This document shows positions 22,933 through 33,284 of a DNA stretch of 64,000 nucleotides, piece after piece (positions within the stretch are counted from its first letter, which is position 1; every line of letters begins with the position of its first letter). Location of the stretch: contig CM114273.1 in the NCBI GenBank assembly GCA_050084515.1, forward strand, positions 14,570,001-14,634,000. The letters run 5' to 3'. The position numbers and the translations under genes were made by a program. The DNA comes from Blasia pusilla (lineage: Eukaryota; Marchantiophyta; Marchantiopsida; Blasiales). The notes below the pieces were generated by a model. The model did not search any database, had not been told where the DNA came from, and saw only the letters and a list, made by a program, of their open reading frames with translations.

Positions 22933-23054
22933 CGATTCAGATCGTATCGTTGTGGGTGCTACATGATGTGGTTGATGACACAGGTCGAGATCTGAAGAAT
23001 GTGAGGGAGCACTTTGGTGATGATGTGGCGAGACTAGTGGATGGTGTGTCAAAG
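22933..23054 (+). pseudogene. Captured exon of a RelA/SpoT homologue (HD-domain region), with splice donor
   Basis: After a pyrimidine-rich stretch and an AG at 22931-22932, the frame reads 'LHDVVDDTGRDLKNVREHFG' then 'DDVARLVDGVSK', followed directly by GTAAGT at 23055. This is the HD-domain segment of plastid RelA/SpoT homologues, the enzymes that make or degrade (p)ppGpp. The 'HDVVDDT' wording is closest, from memory, to the calcium-activated CRSH/RSH4 type. Flanking bases look like the original introns, so genomic DNA and not cDNA was captured. A further short exon-like piece may follow after 23148 ('VQERRLAADI'), unassigned. One exon cannot encode an active enzyme. Confidence 0.7.
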
Positions 23055-23751
23055 GTAAGTCATATGAACCAGGTATGTCCCAACCTTGTTCATGCCTATT
23101 TCTGATGAGAGTTGGTGATTTGAAAGGTTTTTCTGAATACAAATTATAGGTCAAGTCCAACAGACATGCAAGGTCCTGTCCAAGAAAGAAGGCTTGCTGC
23201 AGATATATCTAGCAAGTGGAGGGATTAATGAAGATGTGAACAGGAAAGCAGAATCATGTCAGTCATGGCCTCATGACTGACACCCTCGAGTCATATACCA
23301 ACCTCCACCTAAGCTGACTATCCTAGTTAGCCTAGTCGCCAAACAAATATGACTTGGCTTTTGTGTCTAAAGTAGTCGTCAGTCATTGTTAGTCGTGGTA
23401 TCTAAAGTATGACTCATATGAGTCATATAACCTAGTCATAAAACCAGGGATTTCTTCTAGTGCACTATGGTAAAAGGTTCCTGATTTTTGGAGCCTTTCT
23501 TAAGGGTGAGAGGGAGAAAAAGACTTGGTGTTGATGACTAATGTACAAGTAAAGTTCCAAGTCTCCATTGAATTTTATTCGTCTTACCCACGCACCCAGA
23601 GGTGCCACTGTTGGATCGACGTGAACCATGAGGGATGTGGGGTAGGGAATGCCCTCTTAGTCATGGACAGTGTGGATCTTTGATATCATTCTCCATACTC
23701 AGTTTAATTGTCCGAAATCTCATTTAAGGTTTTTGATCTTTTATTCTGTCT

Positions 23752-23805
23752 GGCCTCAGGCCTGTATCTTGTCAGGAGCTCCTGACAAGATAAAAGCCTG
23801 AGGCC
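23752..23805. repeat. 54-bp near-perfect hairpin at a transposon junction
   Basis: The arms 23752-23778 and 23779-23805 are inverted copies with about 25 of 27 bases paired and no loop; the centre is 'CAGGAGCTCCTG'. The right arm contains the first codons of the resumed transposase fragment ('KPEA'). The left arm is therefore an inverted copy of transposase sequence placed at the junction. Confidence 0.9.
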
Positions 23806-23970
23806 AACATTGCAATCGGTTACATTTCACACGAGACCTTGGGATATTTGACAGAGTATATGGCGAGGTTGAAACATATGAAGGCTAGGATATGGCAAGT
23901 TGAGGAAGATGAAGGAGGTGAAGTTCTTCAAGGCAAAGGTTCCCCATTGCAGCTCCCCAGGCATATTTGG
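23794..23970 (+). pseudogene. CACTA transposase fragment, continuation
   Basis: The plus frame reads 'KPEANIAIGYISHETLGYLT' and 'EYMARLKHMKARIWQ', then an acidic stretch, stopping with TAG at 23971. In En/Spm transposases this 'RPEASIAEGY'-type block follows directly after the 'MKTLK' block that ends the fragment at 16673. The two are parts of one gene separated by about 7.1 kb of later insertions. Confidence 0.8.
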
Positions 23971-24479
23971 TAGATGGCTCATGAATATGTGTCGGATAGA
24001 GCAATTTCACTAGCAAATTACCCCTATGGCATTGAGGTTATTCGATACCGGATCAGTGGGATAGACGTTTTATGGAGCAACTAGAGACATGGAGGATCTT
24101 GGTTGGATGTGTGTGGCTGCATAAATGGAGGCAGTTGCTATTGTTACTCATGGAGCAGCTATAGCGTTGGATCTGTAGAGAGGGGAGGCCATGAAACACA
24201 CAAAGATTACAAGGGAAAGATCTTTCAAAAGTCATTAATAAACACATCAAAAACTCCAAAAATGAAATTTACATTCACTATCAATCCTATCAATATTATT
24301 GGTGCAATGAGCTTTCATTCCTACCTAGTCAATAGAAATGACCCTTTCAGTCATATTGTAATGACTATAGGACTAATTCTGTTGTGTTTGCAACTCTCAC
24401 AGTGGTATTGTCATATCTACACCAGTTGTAGAACCTTCTACTCTAGTAATGAGGCACTACTCAACGTGTGATTGAACGT
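23971..24479. other. Downstream part of the old CACTA element, no identified gene
   Basis: About 500 bp with short chance frames only. It may contain further degraded transposase sequence that I could not align. Confidence 0.3.
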
Positions 24480-25019
24480 GACTATATGAGTACTTTACAG
24501 TATTGGAAAAAAATTGAAATGACTATACGAGTTGTTGACTACGACTGAATCTGGAAATTCAATGACTGGTGGAGATGTGACTATTACCGCCAAGTGGACC
24601 TTATCCATGGGATACACCTGTCACATTGCCAGTGGATATTGTGGACTTTGACATGACTAAACATGACTACTGTAGTCATTGGTGGTAACTAGATAGATAC
24701 CCTAGATATGACTACACGAGTTGTCTTCCAAAGTCCACATCATCAGTGACATGTCATACCAATTAGTCCACGTCATACATTGATGTGTCATTATTCCACG
24801 TCATCTAAGTGACGTGTCAGTCATGGCCTCATGATTACACCCTCTAGTCATGTACAAGCGTCCACCTAAGCCGACCATCCTAGTTAGCCTAGTCGCCAAA
24901 CAAATATGACTTGGCTTTTGTGTCTATAGTAGTTGTCAGTCATAGTCAGTCGTGGAATGTAAAGTATGACTCATATGAGTCATATAACCTAGTCATAAAA
25001 CCAAGGATTTCTTCTAGTG
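24480..25019. mobile_element. Right terminus of a CACTA element
   Basis: The last 190 bp (24830-25019) match the right end of the element at 17332-23462 almost base for base, from 'GTCAGTCATGGCCTCATGA' to the final 'GATTTCTTCTAGTG'. 'TGACTAT' and 'CCACGTCAT' words fill 24480-24830 as subterminal repeats. The three bases after it (TAT) do not match those before 14360 (GCT) or 16674 (CTC), so its partner end is not proven. Gypsy sequence begins at once on its right. Confidence 0.75.
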
Positions 25020-25041
25020 TATGTTGCTCGAACTCCCTCCT

Positions 25042-26358
25042 TCAATGCAGGTTGACATAATCCAGCTCCTCTGTGATTTGGGCTTTAAAATTTTGGATTG
25101 CCTCATTGATTAGGTCCTGGGCCTCTTCTGGTTCTTCGCGTACCTTTGCCCTAAGTTTCTGATCGGCCTCCAACACTGCTATATTTGTTGCGGCTTGGCT
25201 CCATTGGGATACCAAGTTAGTGTTTGTCTGTTGCTGATCCATAATCAGCTTCCTCTTCTTCGCATTCTCCCACATCGCACTCTGAAGACTAGCCTGGAGA
25301 AGATCGATCCGCTTGTGCAGCTTCTCCGTGTGGAGTAAAGACTGTTGTAATTGCGCAAAGAGCTGATCTGCTCCGTGCTCGATGTAAATTTCCAAGCTCT
25401 CCTACTACCGGGCATTGCGCGATTCATACTTGGCTTCTACCACTTCTGCTTCAGCCCAGCGAAGAGACTTCTGAAGCTCTTCAATTTCCTTCTCCTACGT
25501 TTGGTTCTGTCTTTCCATAGACTCGTTGATTGTCTTCTGCATTTGAGTCTTGACAGTAATGCTCCGCATCTCCCTGAGGACTTCCATGTAATCTTGTACC
25601 GGAGCATGGCCGGCCAAGTTCCCGATCTTCTTTAACTCTTGCAGCACCGGTTTTGCAACTCCTAGGAACGAAGTCAAGTGCCCCTCAAGGTAGTATGCAC
25701 AGGCTGTACAACCAAACTATCCCCCGAGCTTGAGGGAACTACCGCCGGTTCTACTGTGTCAGCCACAGGTGTTGTCGCCACATCTTCTTCGTCTTCTTGT
25801 TGTGCTTCGATCCGAACCCTCTTAGGTCTTGGTACTTCAGGTGATTGTGAGGATGGGCGGGACAAAGATCCTTCCGCCAGCCTTTGCCTAGTTCTTGGCA
25901 TGCTTTGAGGCGTTGCTGCTTCGTTTGTCTTCGGCTTTCTAATTGGGGTAGCCATGACCCACTCCGAAGAGTCATCAAAGGCAACCTCCTTGACATGAAT
26001 GTACAAGCGAATTAAGAAGGGAGAGAGATAAGACTTCTCTCCCGGTGTCAAAGCTCCTACTAAATCAATGACATGGGCCTGTACCATCCTTGCAAAGTCT
26101 AATCCTGGAGCTCGAATGTAACTTCGTAAGTAACACCACCAAAGATTGCAACCAATTTGCTCCAAAGAATTGCCACAAAGATCTCTTTTCCAAGGCTTCG
26201 CGAAGCTCACTCGAGATCCCTAACGTTGGGTACACTCTGCACTTCATGAGAGCCATGGTGGCACCTCGAGCCATCGTCTCTTGCTTCCGTTGGTTCTTGC
26301 GAGATCTCTGAAGGGCTCTCTTTGGTTGACTCTTGGCAGTACCTGGTCCTCTTGCCAA
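25042..26358 (-). pseudogene. Extra coiled-coil ORF downstream of integrase in the second gypsy element
   Basis: The minus strand reads from 26358: a basic N-terminus, then 'YPTLGISSELREALEKRSLW' and 'QFFGANWLQSLVVLLTKL'. After a frame change come 'ALTPGEKSYLSPFLIRLYIH', a Pro/Ser/Glu-rich linker with 'PRPKRVRIEAQQEDEEDV', and a long coiled coil ('LLHTEKLHKRIDLLQASLQS', 'ITEELDYVNLH'). The total would be about 430 residues. Its place 3' of pol is where Athila-type elements keep their env-like ORF, but I see no signal peptide or membrane helix. Function is unknown. It is broken by at least two frame changes and stops. Confidence 0.6.
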
Positions 26359-26468
26359 GTGAAATGAGCGGATTCGTGCCCCCAGTCCGGCTATTCTTGC
26401 ACCTGATAACCGTCAGTCTTACCTAATGGTTGCTCCTTCCGTAACGGCCTCTTGGCACTCTTCGCAAT

Positions 26469-26905
26469 CTAGTGCAAAGAACACGAAGACAAAGAACATG
26501 AATCAAGACGGAAAAGACAAAGACTGCAAAGACAAAGAAGGAAAAGACCCGAAGACGAAGACCACCATCCTTCATCTTTCCGGGTAGCTACTGCTTCCAT
26601 CATATTCGTACAGTAATCTGTAGCAATTAAGATATACTTCCAGCGGGTCTGCCTAGTGGCACGTGAGATAGGTCCCACGAAATCAATACCCGACTTCTCA
26701 AATGGGGCCAAAGGAAGAATAGGTACCAAAGGTCAGCGAGAAGTTGCTGTTGGCCTTCGTGCTCTTTGACAAGCATCACACTTTTGGATGAAGAACCTGA
26801 CATCCCGATACATTGTGGGCCACCAATAGCGTGCAGCCAAGATCTTCTTGACAGTATTCTTGCCTGCATAATGCTCTCCGGCATCCTCCGAATGCATAGC
26901 GGCAA
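26469..26905 (-). pseudogene. Truncated integrase of the second gypsy element
   Basis: The minus frame contains 'PLAPFEKSGIDFVGPISRAT' and 'RQTRWKYILIATDYCTNMME', the start of an integrase core with its first catalytic Asp. The domain then breaks off near 26575 and is replaced by about 110 bp of low-complexity GAAGAC/AAAGAC repeats. The second Asp and the Glu of the DDE triad are missing. The preceding stretch (26905-26630) should hold the zinc-binding HHCC module but is frameshifted. Confidence 0.75.
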
Positions 26906-27068
26906 TCACCCGAGGAACTTACTCCTTCTCCAAGCATCTTCTGTATACTTTGTCTGCGCCTAGTTTGGACAACACATCCTGGCAGAGCTCATATGGCCCT
27001 ACCTTATGTAGAAACACTGCCCGTTCTTCTGCTGTCATAGGGGCAGGAAATCTAAGGGTGACTAGGAA

Positions 27069-28384
27069 TCACATAATGTCTTCGTACAAAGATCTTTGCA
27101 AGGTCTCTTCCCTGATCAGGAACATCACTTCGTCCAGAAAGTCATCTTCAAGGATCTTCGTGAGATCTGTCCTTGGCGTCCTCAAGCGTGACAAGAAGTC
27201 CACGTTGGTGTGGATCTTTCCTGCTCTTGTTACCACGTCAAATGTGAACTCTTGTAACAAGAGAATTCACCGAGCAATCCTCCCAGAAAAATATGCCTTG
27301 ACCACTAAGGCACAAAGCTCAAAATGGTCGACATGAAAAATAAACGGGTATTCTAGCAGCAAGTAATGTCAAAAAATCTTGCAGGCAAAGACCATTCCTA
27401 AGGCCTCGCTCTCCATAGTCGTGTACTTCTGCTCCGCAATTGAGAGTTTTTGACCTGCATAGTAGACGGGATAATCCTTCTTCTTCTTATCCAACTGACT
27501 TAGTACTACTCCAATTGCAAACAAAGAGGTGTCTACATACACCTAGAACGTCTTCGTCCAGTCAGGAGGTCGAAGCACATGAGCAGTATCAATGCCTGCT
27601 TAAATTCCTCAAATGTTGCTTGATAAGTCGTAGACCACTCCCATTCCTCGGTCTTCTTTAGTAGGGTAGTCAAAGGCTTCGCCTTTAGTGCATTATCTTT
27701 AATGAATTGGCGGTAGTACTCGACATGCCCCAAGAATCCTCTTAGCTCACAAAAATTTGTGGGAGCCTCCAACTCTGAAATTATCTTGACCTTAGCCCTA
27801 TCCACTTCAATACCGCACGAGGACACTCAATGCCCCAATAGGATACCCTGCTTCATTGCAATGTAAGACTTCTCCAAGTGCAAAGACAACTACACTTCTC
27901 TGCACCAAGGCAAGGTTAGCTCTTGCTTCTGCAAATACTCGGCTGCCAAACTGAAGACACAAAAGTCATCTAGGAAGATCTCGATGAATCTTCGCACGTA
28001 CTCCTGAAAGATGGAAATCATCATTCTTTGAAAAGTGGCTAGGGCGTTGCACAGCCCAAAAGGCATCACCCAATAAGCAAAAGTGTCCCAATCCGTAGTG
28101 AAGATAGTCAGGGCCCGATCTTTTTCTCTAATACAGACCTGATTGTAACCTGAATATCCATCTAAGAATGTATAGCATTCATGACCATCCACTTTATCTA
28201 AGATAGTGTCGGTAAAGGGTAGTGGGTGATGATCCTTTAGGGTGGCTGCATTCAGCTTCCTATAGTCTTGACACACCCTGATCTTCCTCGATTGCTTCTT
28301 TGGAACTATGACAATTGGGAGATACCCATTCACTACTGAGTACTGGATAGATGACTCCATCTTCCAACCGCTGATCAATCTCAT
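27069..28384 (-). pseudogene. Reverse transcriptase/RNase H of the second gypsy element
   Basis: 28384-27890 reads 'PIVIVPKKQSRKIRVCQDYR', 'KLNAATLKDHHPLPF', 'YTFLDGYSGYNQVCI', 'MPFGLCNALATFQRMM' and 'FIEIFLDDFCVFS', that is RT blocks with an intact F-L-D-D catalytic box. 27826-27533 covers the RT thumb and RNase H start ('FLGHVEYYRQFIKD', 'KPLTTLLKKTEEWEW'). 27260-27069 ends with 'TFDVVTRAGKIHTNVDFLSR', the terminal RNase H motif. Frame changes separate these pieces. Confidence 0.9.
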
Positions 28385-28770
28385 CCTTAACCATTAAAGA
28401 ATACTTGGGATTCAATCTATACTGACGCATCCTTACAAGGACTGCTCTAGGCTCTAAATCAATTCAATGCTCTACATACTTGGGTGGCACTCCTTTCATC
28501 TCATCCATGGTGTAGGCAAACACGTCAAGGTACTTCGAAAGAAAATTTTTATATTGAGAAAGTTCGGACGCAGACAAGTCTGTAGACAGACGCATGGCCT
28601 TAATTAGTATCGGTGATCAAGATTTCTTGGTAGTCCTTCTCTTGCACCATCTTCTCCGTAAACTAGTAGGTAGTGAGCCCGGCTTGCTCTTCCCCTGGAC
28701 AGGACTTACTTCGCTCTAGTTGTAGGAATTCTTCATCTATCTCATAACATTCTAGATAGCACCCATAGGA

Positions 28771-29952
28771 CTATGTGTCAGCTGCCAAGTCTTGATCCGA
28801 GGTATACCCCTCATCCGTAGCAGATGTCTCTCCTTGAGATGGCCAAGACTTCCAAAAAAGCTTCACCAGCTTCTTGGAAGTACTATAAGGTGCTTGGAAA
28901 GTGAATCTCCTTCTTTTCCAATCCGTGTTAACTTGAGCTCCATAGAGCCACGGTCTTCCGATGAGTAAGGGGTACCCAGTGACCGTCAAAGGCTAAAGGA
29001 CAAGATAGTCCAATAGAAATAGCACTCCTCATATCATGGTGGGGATCTGGGTAAGCTGCCCCAAAGGTTGCTTACAAGATTGGTCTGTAAAGCATAAGTA
29101 CTTATCGGTGGGTTCATACTTAGTGTAACCCAAAGCCTGAGCGGTTTGCTCTGTCATGATGTTGATCCCGCTTCCGGAATCTACAGGGACCTTCTTGATG
29201 GTATGTCCTTCAATTTTGACTTCCACTTCTAGCGCACCAAGGTCTTCAACTTCTATGCGGAATAGATCCACCACTAGGAGCTTCTTTGCTCCTACCTTCT
29301 TCTTACGCCCAACCTTCCATTGTTGTAGAATTTTCCCATAAATGGGATTATCCATAAGTAGCTGCAATAAGGATATGTTTGCCGGACTGGCAGCCAAATC
29401 CTTCAACAAGTCGTAGGCTTCCATCACCAGAGGGGAAGCCACCGAGGTCTCCACCTTTGGTTCTTTTTGCTTGTGTGAGGATCCTTGCGCGAAGACTCCA
29501 CTTGCTCGTTCTTCATGGACTTGGTTGCAGACTTGCTCCTCCACCTCCTGATGGAAGTACTTTGGATGATTACGATCAAAATCTGGATCCACATCGCCCT
29601 TCAGAATAGCCTTCCCCGCTCGGAAAGTCTTGATTGCCTTCTTTGTAGACGGGATACTTCGCAAAGACAAAGACTCTAGGGTCTTCACCTTAGCAGTCTT
29701 TTTAGTCTTTGACCTGGTTTCCACTCTGAAGATCTCATTGAGGATGTCTTTGGGCCAATTGGAGGACTCTTCCTCAATCTTCCTTGTAGGTTCTTCTTCC
29801 TTAATGATCACCTTCCTTGTCTCTCTTGGTGAAGTGACATATTCTACACATACTAGTTGCACGTTAACATCATTCTTGGCTTCGGTTGGTGCAGGTGGGG
29901 TAGTGAGATATTTGACCAAGAACCTTGGAACTTGAGTCTCCGGGCACTCCAC
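28771..29952 (-). pseudogene. Protease and linker of the second gypsy element
   Basis: The 307-codon minus frame 29952-29029 is Lys/Glu-rich and ends with a retropepsin-like module: 'LEVEVKIEGHTIKKVPVDSG' followed by 'SGINIMTEQTAQALGY', with the active-site D-S-G-S intact. After a stop the next frame (28989-28771) gives the second half of the fold, 'GYPLLIGRPWLYGAQVNTDW'. The hydrophobic 'LLIGRPWL' is typical of the protease flap end in plant gypsy elements. Confidence 0.8.
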
Positions 29953-30021
29953 TGTAGTCTATCCTCCCTTCTTGCAATTACCCCAAGGGGGATTCAGCCC
30001 CATTGGTCTCTTTGGGTTTGG

Positions 30022-31134
30022 ACGGTTTTTTGCCCAATGATCAGCTGCCCCACAATTATAGCAGAAATTTCTCTTGATTGGTGGGATGAATGCTACAAGT
30101 GCCATGATCTAACGTAGAGGCCTCTGCTCTCCATACTCGGGCGGTACGTATTTGGGAATCCAGTTGCGAGGAGTACCAGCCCCGGGAATTGCTTGAACCG
30201 CGTAGCATCCCTTCCATTGATCTGGCTCATACCACCCCTCCTCCCTTGAGGGTTCTTCTTGTATCCAACGTAAATCTTGTTGAAGCGGGCACTCTGGCAC
30301 TATATGCCCCTGAGTTCCACAAGCGTTGCATCATATGTTAGGCCGCATAAGATCAGGCCTTCTTCTAGGATCTTTCGAGGGCCGCCAGGTATACCTTTAA
30401 TTGGGCCATTTGCTTTGTCAACTCACTGATGGCGGACTTCTCCCCATCCTTCTTAGTCTTACGAGCCAAATTCATAGAGTTGCGGCTCTCTATCTTTGCG
30501 CTCTAGTCCTTACGCCTTTTTCTTGAAGACGAAGACCATTTTGGGCGTCTTGCTTTCTTCTTCTTCTTGCCCTTGGAGTCTTCCTCAGACTTTGAGTCTT
30601 CACTGCTAGTGCTGCTTGACGAGGTATCCGAGGAGTCAGAAGAAGACTAAGACTCCTCTGACAAAGAGCTTGTCCGCTTCCTGTGTTGTCTCTTCTTCCG
30701 CGTCCTCCTGGACTTCTCTGAGGCCTCATAAGCTTCTGCAGAGCCAATGACAGCTGCTAATGAGTCACGCTGCCCTCTACGACAGTAACAATCCATCTCC
30801 TTTGATAAACTTGACACATACCAATCCACCAGTTGTGGCACAGTGGTGTGCTCTAGCTTGCTGGCCAAGGTGCAAAATCTTTGAGTGTACTCTCTCAAAG
30901 TCTCTTTCTTCCTCCTTTTGAGATCACAAAGCTTCGTGAGTACGCGATTGTCAAATTATGGTCCCGAAACTCATGAAGGAATGCCTTAAGCAGGGCTCCC
31001 CAAGTTTCCAGGTGTTCTGCTTCTATTCCCTCATACCACTGACTGGCACGCTTCTTTAAGAGGCCAAGAAAGACTCGAAGAAGATCTTCCTCCGATCCTT
31101 CTCCATTCACTTTTGCTACATGGATAAACTCCAA
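30022..31134 (-). pseudogene. gag of the second gypsy element with two zinc knuckles
   Basis: 31134-30895 reads 'GEGSEEDLLRVFLGLLKKRA' and 'SQWYEGIEAEHLETWGALLK', the retrotransposon gag core. 30898-30647 continues it with 'REYTQRFCTLASKLEHTTVP'. An Arg/Lys/Ser-rich segment follows. Knuckle one, 'CNACGTQGHIVPEC' at 30289-30330, fits C-x2-C-x4-H-x4-C exactly. Knuckle two, 'CYNCGAADHWAKNR' at 30022-30063, has lost its last Cys to Arg. Several stops are present. Confidence 0.8.
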
Positions 31135-31756
31135 AATAAAGTCATCGCATCATCCCTCTTGCTTCCAACAAAGGTGGGATACATCAGCAACGAATTGCGT
31201 GGTTGTGCCATCGGTGCTTTGTTGTCTTTGCTACTGAGAGGACTTCCGCCCCATGATGGGGAAAGCAAATCCCCTATGGTACTGATATCCTTCTCTCTGT
31301 TCAAGCTGTTGTGGTCAGACTGCTCCCACTCCTCTTCTAGGTCTGTCTTCGGTGGTGAATCAGGAAGCGTGGGCGACTTCCTCCTTTCTCGTCTTCGCCC
31401 AAGAGGCTTTGGACGAAGAGGGGAATGGTTCTTTGCAGGTGTCCTTGGCGGTCTCTAGGCACGTCGCTCTTCTCTTTCTCTTCTTCGTCGCTTGGCTCTT
31501 TGCTCGCACGTCTCAACACTTTTTTCCCAATTCATCCAAAACTTCCAAAGATCTTTTTTCCAAGCGCCTCATCCAACACACAAGGCTCCACTCCATGGGG
31601 ATGAAGATTCTTTGGATGAGTTGCTTATTTTGGTACTCTGCGGAGGATGATCCTCCGCCATCAGTACCTTTCCTACACCAAGTGGGAGTCCTTCGACTTG
31701 TTCTACTCCTATACCCCACTCTCTCACTACCTCTCCTTGCTTGGGAGATTTTGTGA

Positions 31757-31774
31757 TCCCCGTCAGCGGCGCCA
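31757..31774 (-). promoter_or_regulatory. Primer binding site, tRNA-Asp type
   Basis: The minus strand reads 'TGGCGCCGCTGACGGGGA', which from memory matches the complement of the 3' end of plant tRNA-Asp with about two mismatches. This primer is typical of Athila/Tat-lineage gypsy elements. It lies just inside the right-hand LTR, as required for a minus-strand element. Confidence 0.7.
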
Positions 31775-31798
31775 AAAATTTCCTTACCTACTTCCTTA

Positions 31799-33284
31799 TG
31801 TAATGTACAACTCAAGGAAAAAGGTACTTCTTTCTATCGCAAAGTACTAAGTTCGTTCCCAAGAGACCATTGTTTCCTGAGTAAAGAGAGGTTTTATAAG
31901 AAACAATAAGAAATACTCCTTCTTCACTAACTCTACTGTCTAACAACAACTACACTTTCTTGACAAGTACAAAAGAATAAAAGGATTTTCTTCCCTCTTG
32001 GAAAAGACTCTTCTCAAGTGCACACAAAGATTCTTTCGAATATGGAATAACAAAGCTCCACAAAGACCTCAAAGAGACCTCGAGAATGGCGGCTCACCCT
32101 ACTTTCACAACTGAATCTGTCATGGTTGGTTACTCACTCTCTAACAACTTTCCTATGCTTTTCCTGATTATCTCGTGGAATTTTGAAATCACAAGACTCA
32201 ACTCTCATCTCTACTGCAGCCCAATAGGACCCGCATTCAATTCCGCACATCAAAAAGCATGAGAGAAGACTCTTCTTCTGCATCAAAGAGTGGAAAGAAC
32301 TAGAAAGTATTGCAAGGTGCAAAAAGTATAAGACTCTTCAGCTTGGATCATCTCTCAACAACCTATCCACACAAAATCCTCACAAGTATAGGGAAATTTC
32401 AGACGCAAGGGCGGGATCCCTCTTCATCCGATTAGTCACGAGTATTTGGGAGATTCAAGGCACTAGGGAATGACCCCAAGCTTCTCTGCTCTATTCCTTA
32501 AATAATCTTTTAAATTTATGATTGATCTTCCTATTCTACTCTAGATTTCTTATTGATAATCCTAACCTTCTCCATTCAAATTCCCAACCCTCCATCTTCC
32601 CAAGACGGTTGATTGCCATGGCGATTGAGTTCTACTCCCTTTTAACCTGCGGCGCCGCTCCATTTTTGGCTTTCGATACCGCCTCAACGTTTCAGTCTTC
32701 ACAGTCTTCGTGCTCTTTGCAGTCTTGTCTTCAGAATCCTATCTTCGCGATCCTATCTTCGCGAAGACTCTTATCCTTCTGTCGCCACGAAGAGTCTTCC
32801 ATGCGATTTCCTTTCAATCTCCTATCTTCAACAACATTCTTTCTCTTTCCTATTCTTTATACATCTCCCCGCTTTTGGGAAGACTCTTTTCTTCTTCTGC
32901 TTCTTCCTTCTTAGATTTCGTAGTCTTCACTCTTTGATCTTCATTCTTTGCTCTTCGTTCTTTGTACCGAGTCTTTGTACAAAGACTCACTTCAATCTTT
33001 TCTTGTAAAGAAGCCTTTTCCCAGTCTTCGTTGAGAGTCTTTACCACTATTCCTCTTGCGGTCTTCCTTACAAAGTATCCGCGCTTCCTTTCCTAGCTTC
33101 TTTTCCTATCTTTTCCTACTTTTACACAATTCTCACTCTTCCAAGACAATCCTTAATCTTCTAACATCTCCTGTATTCTCATCAGAGTTCTGTCAGCTAT
33201 TGTTTTCACTTAATTTCAGTAAAGTAGGCCTCTTTACTTCCGGTATTGAGTCTTTAGTCTTCACTCAAGGAAGACTTATGTACA
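31799..33284 (-). repeat. Probable 5' LTR of the second gypsy element
   Basis: Inferred from its place beside the primer binding site and from ends fitting TG...CA: it starts 'TGTAATGTACAACTC' at 31799 and ends 'GACTTATGTACA' at 33284. The 24 bp between LTR and primer site is longer than usual, so the inner border is uncertain. It is strongly enriched in 'GTCTTC/GAAGAC' words, including a direct repeat of 'ATCCTATCTTCGCG' near 32736-32765. No second LTR is available for comparison. Confidence 0.5.

Larger units (their letters stand above)
25022..33284 (-). mobile_element. Second Ty3/gypsy retrotransposon (Athila/Tat-like primer site), left end truncated
   Basis: A minus-strand element, read from right to left: a probable 5' LTR (31799-33284), a primer binding site (31757-31774), gag with two zinc knuckles, protease, RT/RNase H, integrase and an extra coiled-coil ORF. 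RT precedes integrase, as in Ty3/gypsy. It is a different family from the element at 2790-13076: there is no methyltransferase, the protease loop differs, and the RT box is intact. No left LTR was found; the sequence stops at the CACTA terminus at 25019. Numerous stops make it inactive. Confidence 0.85.
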
